Below the pieces are notes generated by a model. The model was not told where the DNA came from and made no database searches. It saw only the letters and a program-made list of their open reading frames with translations. Both the position numbers and the translations under genes were made by a program. 64,000 nucleotides of DNA from Macrothele yani. Taxonomy: Eukaryota > Arthropoda > Arachnida > Araneae > Macrothelidae. The DNA lies in assembly GCA_039090855.1 (NCBI GenBank), contig CM076999.1, forward strand, positions 115,691,072 to 115,755,071, read 5' to 3'. Positions 23,425 to 33,029 of the stretch are shown here, piece after piece. Each line of letters opens with the position of its first letter. Positions within the stretch are counted from its first letter, which is position 1.

Positions 23425-23819
23425 TATGATAATTTGGTTTTAAAAAGTCCTTAAAAAGTGCTTGAATTTATTTTGCTTGGAAGAGTATGAAACTTTCGCG
23501 CGCGTGCGTACCTTTGCCTTTGTTAGGGACACACACACAGAGTTGCAGAATGCAGACGTATGTTGTATGCAGATAGTTTCTGCTTGTAGATTAAAAAAAA
23601 TATATACTAGAAATGTTATTTACAGGAATTAAAACACTTACTAAAGGCTTTCTTGAAGAACTTTAACTTATTTTTCACATCTTCAGAGTTTTTTTTTTTT
23701 TTTTTTTTTGTTTTTAATAGCTGTTTCTGGCCTTTAAATTTTATCAAGGCCTGTTCTCAATGTATAGGAACTGTATCAAAAGTTTTGTTTGCATAGAAAG
23801 AATTTAAATTTTGTTACTA

Positions 23820-24678
23820 CAGGGTTCCCACTCAACCTGGAAATAAGGGAAAACCTGGAATTCTCAGGGAATTTGAAAATGGTTCCAAAAATCAGAGAAA
23901 ACTCAGGGAAAATTACCGTTTTTTGTAAAAATCAGGGAAACCTCAGGGAAAATTACCCCCCCCCCCTTTTTTTTGTAAAAATCAATGAATACTTTATTTT
24001 GCCAAAAAAAAAAAAAAAAAAATTTCAAGATTTCAAACTTTTGCTTGCAATTACTGCCTGCCTAGAATTTGGTAGATCTTACTTTCAGTTATATTAAGTA
24101 TTTCCTTTATTCTCTAAAAAAAGATGCAAAATTGAATTTTTAAAATTGCCCGTTATTAAGCTTTTGTTCAATTTCTGCAGGCAGTTGTTATAACGTGGAA
24201 CAATTAGGCACAATGGCTCCTGCTTGAAGAAACACTTCACAAGAGAACCAACCAAATGATGGATCAAAGTCCTTTATCTGTTGGTTCTCTTGAAAAATGT
24301 TTCTTTGAACAGAGCCATTCCATCATTAAGCTTAGCTGCATTGTGTTATAAAAAAACTGAAACTATTCAACTGACAGATTTTTTCTTACATATGGCCTGT
24401 TTCTATGGGAATGTATTTACAAATTCCGTGTGGGTAGTATTCACAAAAGTTCACTGAACTTTGGTACAGGAAATAATGTACACAGTTAGTTATTAATGAA
24501 AAGCAGGTAATTTTATAAAGACAAATTACGTAAAGAATTTACAAGTGTGTGCTTTGGTGAGAAAAATGAATGGAATGGAATGAAATGTAACAATTATTTG
24601 CAACATGCCACTGGAAAAATTTTTAAACCACCTGGAAAAGTCAGGGAATTTTTGTATTACTTTTGAGTGGGAACCCTG
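23820..24678. mobile_element. hAT-like MITE with 16-bp TIRs
   Basis: The left end CAGGGTTCCCACTCAA at 23820 is exactly inverted at 24678 (TTGAGTGGGAACCCTG). Both subterminal regions repeat CTGGAAAA/TCAGGGAA motifs. Length is 859 bp with no transposase. Flanks TTACTA and TACTC are similar but not identical, so the target duplication is uncertain. Its absence from the other U copies gives the empty site. Confidence 0.85.
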
Positions 24679-24911
24679 TACTCTTGTAGTTTCGAGTTAT
24701 TACATCATAAAAATGGTTTTTTTTTTATGTGTTTAGTAAGGCTACTGTTTTTGAATTAAGTTGTAGAAAATGCTATTTATGATTTTTGAAGATTTACTGA
24801 TGGAACTATTTTTCTGGATGTAAAAACTTTCTTTAGAGTCTAGTTTTTATGAGGTTCATAGTCGAATATTTTAATATTTTGCCCTAAAGGTCCATTTCAC
24901 GCACATTGCTG

Positions 24912-25217
24912 CACTTTCACTTGTAATGTACTTATTTTGTCCTCAGTGGAATCTCTAATGATCTAATATTTATTGTTTCATTAATTTTTCTTTAAATTAT
25001 CTTATCATGGTTCGCAGGTTTGCAGCAACTATACATTTTATTTTTAATACAGTTCTGAGTAATGCACTTTCAGTTGTAATGTACTTATTTTGTCCTCAGT
25101 GGAATCTCTAATGATCTAATATTTATTGTTTTATTAATTTTTCTTTAAATTATCTTATCATGGTTCGCAGGTTTGCAGCAACTATACATTTTATTTTTAA
25201 TACAGTTCTGAGTAATG
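24912..25217 (+). repeat. 153-bp tandem duplication
   Basis: The block starting CACTTTCA at 24912 recurs at 25065 with almost no change; both contain TTCTGAGTAATGCA and GGTTCGCAGGTTTGCAGC. It lies at the right end of repeat U copy A. Confidence 0.93.
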
Positions 25218-25219
25218 CA

Positions 25220-25345
25220 TCTCTCCAGCACACAAACAGCTCCTATGTCTCTTTTGCAGTACCCAGGTTTCACTGCCGTACATCAGAGTCGAAACAACTT
25301 CATTTTCATATGCAGCCATTTTAAGGACTTTCTTGAGAACCCATC
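25220..25345 (-). pseudogene. LINE C-terminal fragment (old LINE relic)
   Basis: On the minus strand it reads …KMAAYENEVVSTLMYGSET followed by WVLQKRH, the C-terminal block found after the reverse transcriptase in RTE-like LINEs (YGAETW). It is the 3'-most of three collinear pieces; the others are at 29400-29590 and 31125-31373. Confidence 0.75.
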
Positions 25346-25642
25346 ATTTCTGTGAAATCCACCTAAAGCAGCTCTGACTTTTAATGGAGTTCTTATGCAA
25401 ATTTCGCATTTAGATTTTTTTATCTGCGATGCAGTAATTACGTGGTTTTATTATTTGAGTTTTAAAGTATTGGCATACTTTCTTTGTTCTCTGCTTCATG
25501 TATATTTGCTTTTTCAAGGGTATATACGACCAGATTAACTATTAATAATTTTGTAGTATTATTGTTTATAGTATAATTTTGTAGTATTGTTGATATTTAA
25601 TAAATAAAATTAAGGAACAAGAATTCTCCAAAATTATTAATA

Positions 25643-26718
25643 TTGGGTTGTCAGAAAACTCATGACGTATTTTAGCCATGTTTTGCAAAGGTCATTTATT
25701 GATAGAAAGAACAAAGATCCATCAATGATATAATGCCCGTTTTGTTCGATAACCTTTTGCCATCTTTCAGTAAGCTGCAGAATGCCTCGTTCATAGAAAA
25801 ACCTGTCTTTCGTGGCGAAAAACTGTACAAGGTGCTGGTTTACAGCCTCATCTGAATTGAACGTTATACCATGCAAGGACTGTTGAAGAGAGCGAAACAA
25901 GTGGAAGTCTGACGGTGCAAGGTCAGGCGAGTATGCTGGGTGTGGCAACACATCCCACCCAAGCTCCAATAATTTTTGGCGGGTGATCAAACTTGTGTGT
26001 GGTCTCGCGTTGTCGTGATGGAACACACCTTTATGATGAGCGAGCTTGTGGACGTTTCTGAATGATGGATTCATTCAAATTGTCGAATTGCAGACAGTAC
26101 ACATTCGAATTGATTGTTTGGTTCCGTGGTAAGAGCTCGAAAATCACGACACTTTTAAAATCCCACCACACTGAGACCAGAACCTTCCGAAATGATGGAT
26201 GTGATTAATATCTGCTTTGGATGTCGTTTGAGGCGAAGCAGCACGTCGGGACCAAGACCGTTTGCACAGCACATTGTTGTACACAATCCACTTTTCGTCA
26301 CCAGTTATCAGTCGCTTCAAAAAAGGATCATTTTCCTCACGTTTAATGAGTATATCGCAGATGTTTATACGCACCGTCAATTGAGCTTCTTTGAGTTCAT
26401 GAGGAACCCACACATCGAGCTTGCTTACGCATACCAGCTTCTTCAGGTGGTCGTGAACGCTTGAATGATGGATGTGCAATGTGTCTGCAATCTCTCGTGT
26501 CGTGTAACGTGGGTTTGACTCGATCAATGCCTTGATTTGGTCATCATCAAGCTCGGTGGACCTCCCTGACCGAGAAGCATCATTGAGGTCAAAATCACCA
26601 GCACAGAATTTTGCGAACCACCGCTGGCACTGACGTTCTTGTAGAGCATTATGGCGTTCTTCCCTTTACAGAAGTAAAACAGTAAAATATGGCGAAAATG
26701 CACAGTTTGGTCTTCCAT
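25643..26718 (-). pseudogene. mariner transposase (DD34D), frameshifted
   Basis: It starts MEDQTVHFRHILLF (26718). HTH parts are LDDDQIKALIES (frameshifted) and TTREIADTLHIHHSSVHDHL. Catalytic blocks are LITGDEKWIVYNN (first D, about 26280), GVFHHDNARPHTS (second D, about 26010) and YSPDLAPSDFHLF (third D, about 25930), so DD34D with an intact triad. Frameshifts fall near 26570, 26140 and 26080. The C-terminus NGHYIIDGSL runs into the terminal repeat. ~350 aa expected. Confidence 0.9.
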
Positions 26719-26902
26719 CTTCAACTTGATGTCAAATCTCCGCAAATCAACCAAATCGCTCAGTATTCCTTTTAGACTGCAGCTAGAACTGGCACCTGTC
26801 GAATGCCATAGCAATAACAGAGCTGCGCATGCCTCTAGTACTTCCAAAACTGCCCAACCGCCACCGGGTGCCAAAATAGCCATGACTTTTCCAACAACCC
26901 AA
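25643..26902 (-). mobile_element. mariner element, complete
   Basis: The ends TTGGGTTGTCAGAAAACTCA and, inward, TTGGGTTGTTGGAAAAGTCA are flanked by TA (25641-25642, 26903-26904). Length 1,260 bp is standard for mariner. Bases 25346-25642 to its left are AT-rich with nothing recognised. Confidence 0.93.
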
Positions 26903-27511
26903 TAGTTTCCCTGTTCGTATATTCCCTTTAAAAAGCAAATATACCGTAATTTTCGTTGTATAATCTGCAGACCACGAAATTCACAGTATTTTTTTTTTTT
27001 CATATAATCCGCAGTCTGACATTCAGAAAAAAAAAATTGCTGTATAATCCACCCATCAAAGATGTTGAACCGGAAGTGGAATTTCTGACAGAAAAGTGGG
27101 TCACAAAATGACCCAGGTGTCCTAAGAAGTAAGAAAATGAAGAAATTCTTATTAAGTTATTAAATGAAGAAATTCATTTTTAAAGGTTACTTTTTTATAT
27201 TTTTATCTCTGGACATATAAAACTCAGTGGCATGACATCCACAGATCACACCGATGCAGCTCCAGAATATTATTGCATTACACCTTGCCAATGACGAAAC
27301 GCTGATATGGCATTTTTATGACTTACAGTATAAGTCAAAAGATTTTGAAAGAACAGTATAAGTCAAAAAATGCCATATGTACAGTATAAGTCAAAAGATT
27401 TTGAAAGAAATCCAGCTTTCAGAGTTGGGGGATTGGCTTATACACGAGAATCAATAAAAAATAGGGCTAGACTTTCGTGAATTCTCCCGCAGAATTTCCC
27501 AACAGATTTGT

Positions 27512-27706
27512 TTATGTTTTAGACCACGGCACAGCAGCTTTCCATGTGTTACTGCGCAATTTTGTTCTGACCTGAAAACTATTGCGCAAAGACACGATCA
27601 TATTTTCAACTCTGCCCCCCACTTTAAGATTAAATTCTGCCGTGTAACTGTAACGTTTCCTTTTCAGAGACATCATGAATAGCAATGATGAAAATATCAG
27701 CAACAA
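27512..27706 (-). pseudogene. Tigger-type transposase N-terminus remnant
   Basis: The minus strand reads MSLKRKRYSYTAEFNLKV (from about 27673), which fits the psq/CENP-B N-terminal helix of Tigger transposases (KRKRYSYTAEFKLKV). The sequence then decays. Nothing else of the protein was located. Confidence 0.5.
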
Positions 27707-27947
27707 AGACGTTGGTCAAAATGACGATAGGAAAATCAAACGCAAGGCACAGTGCACACATGGGATTCGAAAGGAGAAGCACATAAGTTCATGCAGCAAG
27801 CACTGAGCGTACACTTTCAATGGCTGGTTGGCAAAAACAGAGACGGCACAACAGAGTTGTCCTTCTCAGCAATACCAAAATTACCCCCGCCGCTGTCCCT
27901 TCCCACAACTTCCCGATCTTTCACATTATTAGCCCCACCCCCTCTTC

Positions 27948-29110
27948 CCCCGAGTAGCATAATGCAGTTGTACATGCGTGTGCCATCCTGGGATAGTTTC
28001 CAAATTATTAGCAGATTTTGCAGATAGTTTTTGCTTGTAGATTAAAAAATAATAAAATGTTATTTACAGCAATTAAAACACTTACTCAAGGATGACATAT
28101 CATTAAATGGCCAATCACTTACCCGAAGGTTCTTGGTCATTTTTTTTCCGTTACACTTCAAGCACGTCAATTATCATCATGTAGTTGTTGGCGTTCAAAG
28201 GTTGAAAAACTTCTTGCTTATGGGATTCGTTTTTTTTGTCCAGTGAATAAAATATATATATATATATATAAAAAATATGATGTTTCATAACCGGAAGAAC
28301 AAATCCCATAAGCAAGAAGTTTTTCAACCTTTGAAGGCCAACTACATGATGATAATTGACGTGCTTGAAGTGTAACGGAAAAAAATGACCAAGAACCTTC
28401 GGGTAAGCGATTGGCCATTTAATGATATGTCATTAATGAATTGCACGTAAATATGTGCACTTTGCTGGTGTTTTAATACCTTAAAAGTGCAAATATTATG
28501 ACTTACTCAAGGCTTCACTCCGATTAATATATTTAATTCTATTTTAATCTGAAGAACTTTCAATTATTTTTCACATCTTCTGGGTTCTTTTGTTTTTACA
28601 GACTTTTCTGGCCTCCAGATTTTATCAAGGCCTGTTATCAACATATAGGAACTGTATTAAAAGTTTCGTTTACACAGAAAGAATTTAAATTGTATTCCCA
28701 GGCTCTTCTTGCAGTTGCCAGTTATTCAATTAAAGTAATTTCTTTATGTATTTTGTAAGTCTACTATTTTTGAGTTAAGTTGTTGAAAATGCCATTTATA
28801 ATTTTTAAGGTTCATTAATGAAACTGTTTTTCTAGATATAGAAACTTCCTTTAATTAGTCTTGTTTTTATGACGTTCGTAGTTCAATATTTTAATATTTT
28901 GCCCTAAAGGTCTATTTTGCACACATTGGTGCACATTCAGTTGTAAGGTACTCATTTTGTCCTCATTGAAATCTGTAATGTTCTAATAATTTATTGTTTT
29001 ATTAATTTTTCTTTAAATTATCTTATTCTACTGTTATCATGTGTGTGATTTGCTGGTTTGCAGCAAATTTTCTGTTTCAATGGTTGTGTACGCAGATACA
29101 TTTTATTTCT
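27948..29110. repeat. Unnamed repeat U, copy B
   Basis: It starts CCCCGAGTAGCATAATGCAG and follows the order of copies A and C. It is interrupted by the fold-back at 28092-28500. It ends near TACATTTTATTTCTATACAA. No ORF. Confidence 0.7.
28092..28500 (+). mobile_element. Fold-back element with 67-nt tail and 12-bp target duplication
   Basis: Arms 28092-28229 and 28301-28433 are inverted copies (~96% by eye) around a (TA)n loop. After the right arm comes a unique 67-nt tail (28434-28500). ACTTACTCAAGG occurs on both sides (28080-28091, 28501-28512), and repeat U copies A and C lack the insert. The plan (arm, loop, arm, short tail, 11-15-bp duplication) equals that of the Penelope-like element at 31395-32380 and the fold-back at 30089. 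No ORF. Confidence 0.82.
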
Positions 29111-29399
29111 ATACAACTCTGCCCGCTCCTTTCCCAGCTCTGTACAAACTCCTGAACTGAGGAAAAATTTTATGAGGGAGTTCCTTTTTCAATTGTACCC
29201 TCTCTCCTGCACAATTACCCTGCAGGTTTAGTTTTTTTTTTTTTTTTTAATCTAAGGGCCTTAAAAACTTCTTCTTTTTTTTTAAATCAGCGTATTATCT
29301 GCAACAGCGTATAATTCGCAGAACTTTTATTTTTAATGTTTTTAGCAGATAATCCGCGCGACGAAAAGTACAATACATGAAGAACTGAACAAAAAAAGT

Positions 29400-29590
29400 A
29401 TGCAAATACTTCAAAACTCAAATCTCAATGCTGAGTTCACTCGCCTACTAATTTCACCATCTAATTTTTTCCCTCTGTTAAACATGCTTCCTAAATATGC
29501 AACCTTGTTCCCCCTGGTCAATCTTTGTGCCATTAAGATTTATCTTGCATTCAGTTCTAATAGTTCCTTACTCAAAAACCATAACTTTGT
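29400..29590 (-). pseudogene. LINE reverse-transcriptase thumb fragment
   Basis: On the minus strand it reads GKNKVMVFE, then RTECKINLNGTKID, then in a second frame KVAYLGSMFNRGKKLDGEIS and RRVNSALRF. This is the region after the YADD box in RTE-like LINEs (KTKVMVF…FKYLGS…EI..R). It follows collinearly the YADD piece at 31125-31373. At least two frameshifts or stops. Confidence 0.8.
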
Positions 29591-29596
29591 TTTTTC

Positions 29597-31225
29597 CCCA
29601 GAGTAGCAGAATGTAGATGTACACAGATAGTTTAAAAATTATAAGCAGATTTTGTAGATTAAAAAAAAAAAAAAACTAAAAATTTTATTTACAGCAATTA
29701 AAACACTCACGCAAGGCTTTTACCCAGATTAATATACTTAATTCTATTTTAACTTTAACTTTCACTTATTTTTCATATCTTCTGAGTTCTTTTGTTTTTA
29801 CAGACATTTCCAGCCTCTAGATTTTATCAAGGCCTGCTCTGAATGTATAGGAACTGTATCAAAAGTTCTGTTTACACAAAAAGAATTTAAATTTCATTGC
29901 CAGGTTCCTCTTGCAGTTGCCAGTTATTAAATTAAAATCATTTCCTTATGTATTTTGTAAGTCTAATGTTTTTGAAGTTGTTGAAAATGCTATTTATAAT
30001 TTTTGAATGTTCTGGATATAAAAACAATAAGCTGTTCTGGATACATAAAAAATATAGATAAGAACTATATAAAACATGGAACTGTTCTATATCGTTGTTC
30101 AAATTTCGCCAATTTGCGATGAACATACTTTTTACGTGACCACGACAATGTAACTTAATTGACATTAAATGTCCGTCATTACTGTTTCACACGTTATGCA
30201 AGTTCTGCAATCCGGAGATTATTAAAGGATGTTAGATACGTATGGAGCATAGTATCAGCAATTAAAATCAAGAAAAAATGAACTATATATGTACTTACAA
30301 TATTCGTAGTGGCTGTCGGGGCTTCATGTGTACGCCTTCAAAGAATGTGAACTTTTTTCAATTGTGAAGTTTAGAAAAATAAAATTCATGATATTGTAAA
30401 ATCTGCACCAGATAAAATTGAACAAGATGAATTTTTACAATGAAGGTAAATAATTCCTTTAGCAACACCGAAATATGAAACTGAATGTAATTTGTTTTCA
30501 TGTTTCGTTGTTATCTGGTGCTTCGCAGTCAAGATGATTTCCTCTTCAAGATTATAGTTCGTTTTTTTAAAAAATCGACAAGGTTTTAATTCAGTTTCAT
30601 ATTTTGGTGTTGTTAAAGGAATTATTTACCCTCATTGTAAAAATTCATCTTGTTCAATTTTATCTGGTGCAGATTTTACAATATCATGAATTTTATTTTT
30701 CTAAACTTCACAATTGAAGAAAGTTCACATTCTTTGAAGGCGTACATATGAAGCCCCGACAGCCACTATGAATATTGTAAGTACATATATAGTTCATTAT
30801 TTCTTGATTTTAATCGCTGATACTATGCCCCATACGTATCTAACATCATTTAATAATCTCCGGATTGCAGAACTTGCATAATGTGTGAAACAGTAATGAC
30901 GGACATTTAATGTCAATCAAGTTACATGGAACTGTTCTTCTGGATATAAAAACTTTCTTTAATTAGTCTCTTGTTTTTATGAGGTTCATAGTCCAATATT
31001 TTAATATTTTGCCATAAAGGTCCATTTCATACACATTGCTGTATTTATTGTGTCCTTATTGGAATCTGTAATGTTCTCATAATTATTTATTGTTTTACTA
31101 GTTTTTCTTTAAATTACTTTGTTCTTATGTTCTTGTGGTTTGCTCTTCATGGGTTTTGCAGCAAGTTTTCTGTTTCAGTGGTTGTGTACACGAATGCATT
31201 TTAATTTTATGCAACTCTGTTTTTC
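29597..31225. repeat. Unnamed repeat U, copy C
   Basis: It starts CAGAGTAGCAGAATGTAGAT right next to LINE sequence, and LINE sequence resumes at about 31230 on the other side. It carries the same ordered blocks as copies A and B. The fold-back at 30089-30923 is inserted in it. The LINE frame on either side (…NKGKTE / …KVMVFE) suggests that this repeat was inserted inside the LINE. Confidence 0.7.
30089..30923 (-). mobile_element. Fold-back element with 62-nt tail and 15-bp target duplication
   Basis: The inverted arms 30151-30486 and 30589-30924 are ~336 bp each (~96% by eye) around a ~100-nt loop. A unique 62-nt tail (30089-30150) sits on one side only. ACATGGAACTGTTCT occurs at 30074-30088 and 30924-30938. 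The tail side sets the orientation as minus. No ORF and no clear hammerhead core were found. It shares its architecture with 28092-28500. Confidence 0.82.
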
Positions 31226-31373
31226 CCTTATTTATACTCAGTTTGAATTTTGCACGAACTTCATACATCAGGGACAACATACTGTGCAACTGACTTTTGC
31301 TCTCTACCAACAGGATTGTGTCATCAGCATACAGCAATTCTAAATTAAAAGTGAATTTCAGCTCACTTTGCAA
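31125..31373 (-). pseudogene. LINE reverse-transcriptase fragment with YADD box
   Basis: The minus strand reads FTFNLELLYADDTILLVES then KSQLHSMLSLMYEV and FKLSINKGKTE, which is reverse-transcriptase domain 5 with the catalytic YADD and the following region. It is the 5'-most piece of the old minus-strand LINE spread over 25220-31373. Confidence 0.82.
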
Positions 31374-31464
31374 GATATAAAATAAAGCTCAATGACAAAG
31401 AAAGGTAACTTGATCACGCTAGTTACGTTAACTGAAAACTTTTACAAAAAGTTCGTAAGTTGGA

Positions 31465-31497
31465 AGCTTTCGACCTTATCTTAGGTCTTCATCACGC
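31465..31497 (-). ncRNA. Hammerhead-ribozyme-like motif, left arm
   Basis: The minus strand reads GTGATGA, a stem II hairpin AGACCTAAGATAAGGTC, then GAAA, the order of a hammerhead core (CUGANGA, stem II, GAAA). The first core base is G instead of C. Hammerheads are known in Penelope-like pseudo-LTRs. Activity is not shown. Confidence 0.55.
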
Positions 31498-31620
31498 CAA
31501 TGGAGGACTAAGATTGTTGCCAGATTCTACATTTGAATTTTTCCTATTTTTGTTGCCAAAACTTAGAATTGATCTCCAGATCAACGGAATGTAGAGAGGA
31601 GATTCGGAGTTGCAAGTCAG

Positions 31621-32103
31621 TTGCAAGTTACAGTCAACTCCCTCATAAAGAAATATGAAAACCATTCGAAAATCGAATGCCTCCTTCCTCACAAGAAAGA
31701 AGACCTGAAATTCTGTGGTTCTGTTCCTTACCATCCTTCCTATGCTTATAAGTTACAGATTCTTTTTAGAAGTTTTGGTTACCATCTTGCCATTAAATCT
31801 ACCCCAAACATCTTGAAACTTCTACAAAGGGATAGGGACAAAGTTGAAAGCCTGAACCTCCCAGGAGTTTACTGCATTCCTATCTCTTCTTCTACTGGGG
31901 ATAACTTATACATTGGAAGCACATACAGGAGCATTAGCCATAGAATTTTAGAACATAGAAAATATGTTTCGAAGGCCAATCCCAATACTGCCTTGTCTAT
32001 TTTGACAATGGAAGACGCATCTGCAGTTCCCCACACTGGAACGAAGCAAAACGAATTGCTTCTTTTGACAATCGTTTTGCCCTCCATTACCGTGAAAGCA
32101 TAG
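31621..32103 (+). pseudogene. Penelope-like ORF, GIY-YIG endonuclease end
   Basis: A 160-aa open frame, 5'-truncated. It holds a Penelope linker (FCGSVPYHPSYAYKLQILFR), then the GIY-YIG nuclease: GVYCIPISSSTGDNLYIGST (variant GVY…YIG) and the helix RSISHRILEHRKYV. The reverse transcriptase upstream is missing, so the element depended on others. In the family this enzyme nicks the target for primed reverse transcription. The frame ends at 32103, short of the usual C-terminus; a frameshift near 32040 (after VPHTGTKQNE) is likely. Confidence 0.82.
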
Positions 32104-32243
32104 AAATTATTTTCAACTCAATGACTTGCAACTCCGAATCTCCTCTCTACATTCCGTTGATCTGGAGATCAATTCTAAGTTTTGGCAACAAAAATAGGAA
32201 AAATTCAAATGTAGAATCTGGCAACAATCTTAGTCCTCCATTG

Positions 32244-32280
32244 GCGTGATGAAGACCTAAGATAAGGTCGAAAGCTTCCA
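32244..32280 (+). ncRNA. Hammerhead-ribozyme-like motif, right arm
   Basis: Inverted twin of the motif at 31465-31497: GTGATGA at 32246, stem II ACCTAAGATAAGGT, GAAA at 32270-32273. Same G-for-C change at core position 3. Confidence 0.55.
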
Positions 32281-32571
32281 ACTTACGAACTTTTTGTAAA
32301 AGTTTTCAGTTAACGTAACTAGCGTGATCAAGTTACCTTTCTTTGTTAATATTGTTACGTGTTTTGCCCATAATCGTCATAAAGCTCAATGTTTCTAGCA
32401 AACATTATAAGCTCTTGGGTGTTTTTGATGAATTTCTGAAAAATCCTTGGATTTCTTTTATTTAAATGTGTATGAATCCTGTATCTCATTTTCAACTCAG
32501 AAGTTTCATAATTTTCTCTCTCGTTAATTGTGGTTCACCTTGCATTAAAATGGGTGTTTTCTTTGTTGCAG

Positions 32572-32772
32572 CTGTCCATCACAACAACTGCATGTATATT
32601 GCACACAGCCTTCTCACCCTTGGCGCACATTATGAATTAACGCTTCCCTTGTCCGTGCCTGTGACTTTTGTGGATTTAGTGCCCGAGCTTCGCAAAATGG
32701 GCGCAGAAGCAATTCTGGCCCAAATGAGAAGGCAGCGTCAGCAGCTACTTCATTCATTACAGGAAGAAGCAG
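32572..32772 (+). CDS. zw10: ZW10-like kinetochore protein, internal exon
   Basis: The exon is bounded by an acceptor (TTCTTTGTTGCAG ending 32571) and a donor (GTAAGATA at 32773). It is 201 bp, phase 1 at both ends. It translates to [20 protein letters not shown] then [20 protein letters not shown] and [19 protein letters not shown]. This is the ZW10 region with the conserved NNC-YxAH-LLTLG and TFVDLVP-R-G-E-LAQ-R pattern. ZW10 is part of the Rod-ZW10-Zwilch complex in the spindle checkpoint and of the NRZ tethering complex at the ER. The next exon (47111) continues the protein without a gap. No earlier exon was recognised in 1-32571. Open reading before the acceptor is intron, not coding. 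Confidence 0.85.
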
Positions 32773-33029
32773 GTAAGATATTCTTGTTCAGAAACAGTGT
32801 TAAAATTATTAACCCAATAAAACATTATATTCATTAGCATCTGAAAGGTTATTTAGAAAATAAAATGCATGCTTGCTATGATAAAAACTGATGGTGTCGA
32901 AGTGGATTTGTCTGCTGTGTTTAAACGTAGAAGTACGTATGCCCTGTCTTGTGTCTATGATAAGATCGTAAATAAAATACACAGTGGATGTTGTTAATGT
33001 TGTTTATTTATTTTGTCGGTGCTATTACA
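32773..33029. other. Start of the 14.3-kb zw10 intron
   Basis: Intron sequence after the splice donor; no feature until the RTE fragment. The whole intron runs 32773-47110 and consists mostly of mobile elements. Confidence 0.7.

Larger units (their letters stand above)
14978..23497. mobile_element. Non-autonomous hAT-like element A, heavily nested
   Basis: The left end near 14978 (TTTGTACACTCCTTAAAA, then AGTCCTTGAAAA repeats) and the right end near 23497 (TTGCTTGGAAGAGTATGAAA) match the two ends of the complete 807-bp copy at 36690-37496. Internal blocks also match on both sides of each insertion: 15100-15166 with 36840-36906, 21824-22209 with 36903-37420. The long-TIR element (15167-21823) and a Tc1 (22210-23424) are insertions. 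Removing them leaves roughly 650-800 bp. No transposase is encoded. Confidence 0.8.
23526..25217. repeat. Unnamed repeat U, copy A
   Basis: It shares an ordered set of blocks with 27948-29110 and 29597-31225: CAGATAGTTTCTGCTTGTAG, ACTTATTTTTCACATCTTC, TTTTATCAAGGCCTGTTCTC, ATTTTAATATTTTGCCCTAA, TTAATTTTTCTTTAAATTAT. No ORF. It contains a hAT-like MITE (23820-24678). It abuts LINE sequence at 25220, as copy C does at 29590 and 31230, so it behaves like an inserted repeat family of ~1.1 kb. Confidence 0.7.
26943..29376 (-). mobile_element. Tigger/pogo-like relic with outer inverted ends
   Basis: TACCGTAATTTTCGTTGTAT at about 26944 and, inward from about 29376, TATTGTACTTTTCGTCGC resemble the ends of pogo-like elements of the TATAATCCGC type; several TATAATCCGC-like words recur near both ends. 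The remnant transposase start at 27460-27706 on the minus strand supports it. Repeat U copy B and a fold-back sit inside. The boundaries are tentative. Confidence 0.45.
31395..32380 (+). mobile_element. Penelope-like element with inverted pseudo-LTRs
   Basis: Two inverted arms of 225 bp (31395-31619 and 32122-32346) that I read as identical flank an endonuclease ORF. A 34-nt tail follows the right arm (32347-32380). AAAGCTCAATG is duplicated at 31384-31394 and 32381-32391. Inverted pseudo-LTRs, 5' truncation, short tail and 10-15-bp duplication are typical of Penelope-like elements. Arm identity implies a recent insertion. It lies 190 bp upstream of the zw10 exon. Confidence 0.9.

Noticed and set aside
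26524..27003. 159-aa open frame on the minus strand
   Set aside because: Only MEDQTVHFRHILLF from 26718 is meaningful (mariner start); the rest runs through the terminal repeat and neighbouring DNA.
27752..28027. Open frame with Pro-rich segment
   Set aside because: It spans the border between a Tigger-like relic and repeat U; no motif and no conservation in other U copies.
31395..32380. Reading the inverted arms as a MITE or LTR pair
   Set aside because: The GIY-YIG ORF, 11-bp duplication and one-sided tail fit a Penelope-like element; LTRs would be direct repeats.
1..32571. Search for earlier zw10 exons
   Set aside because: All coding-like segments here belong to mobile elements; a short exon could be missed by eye.
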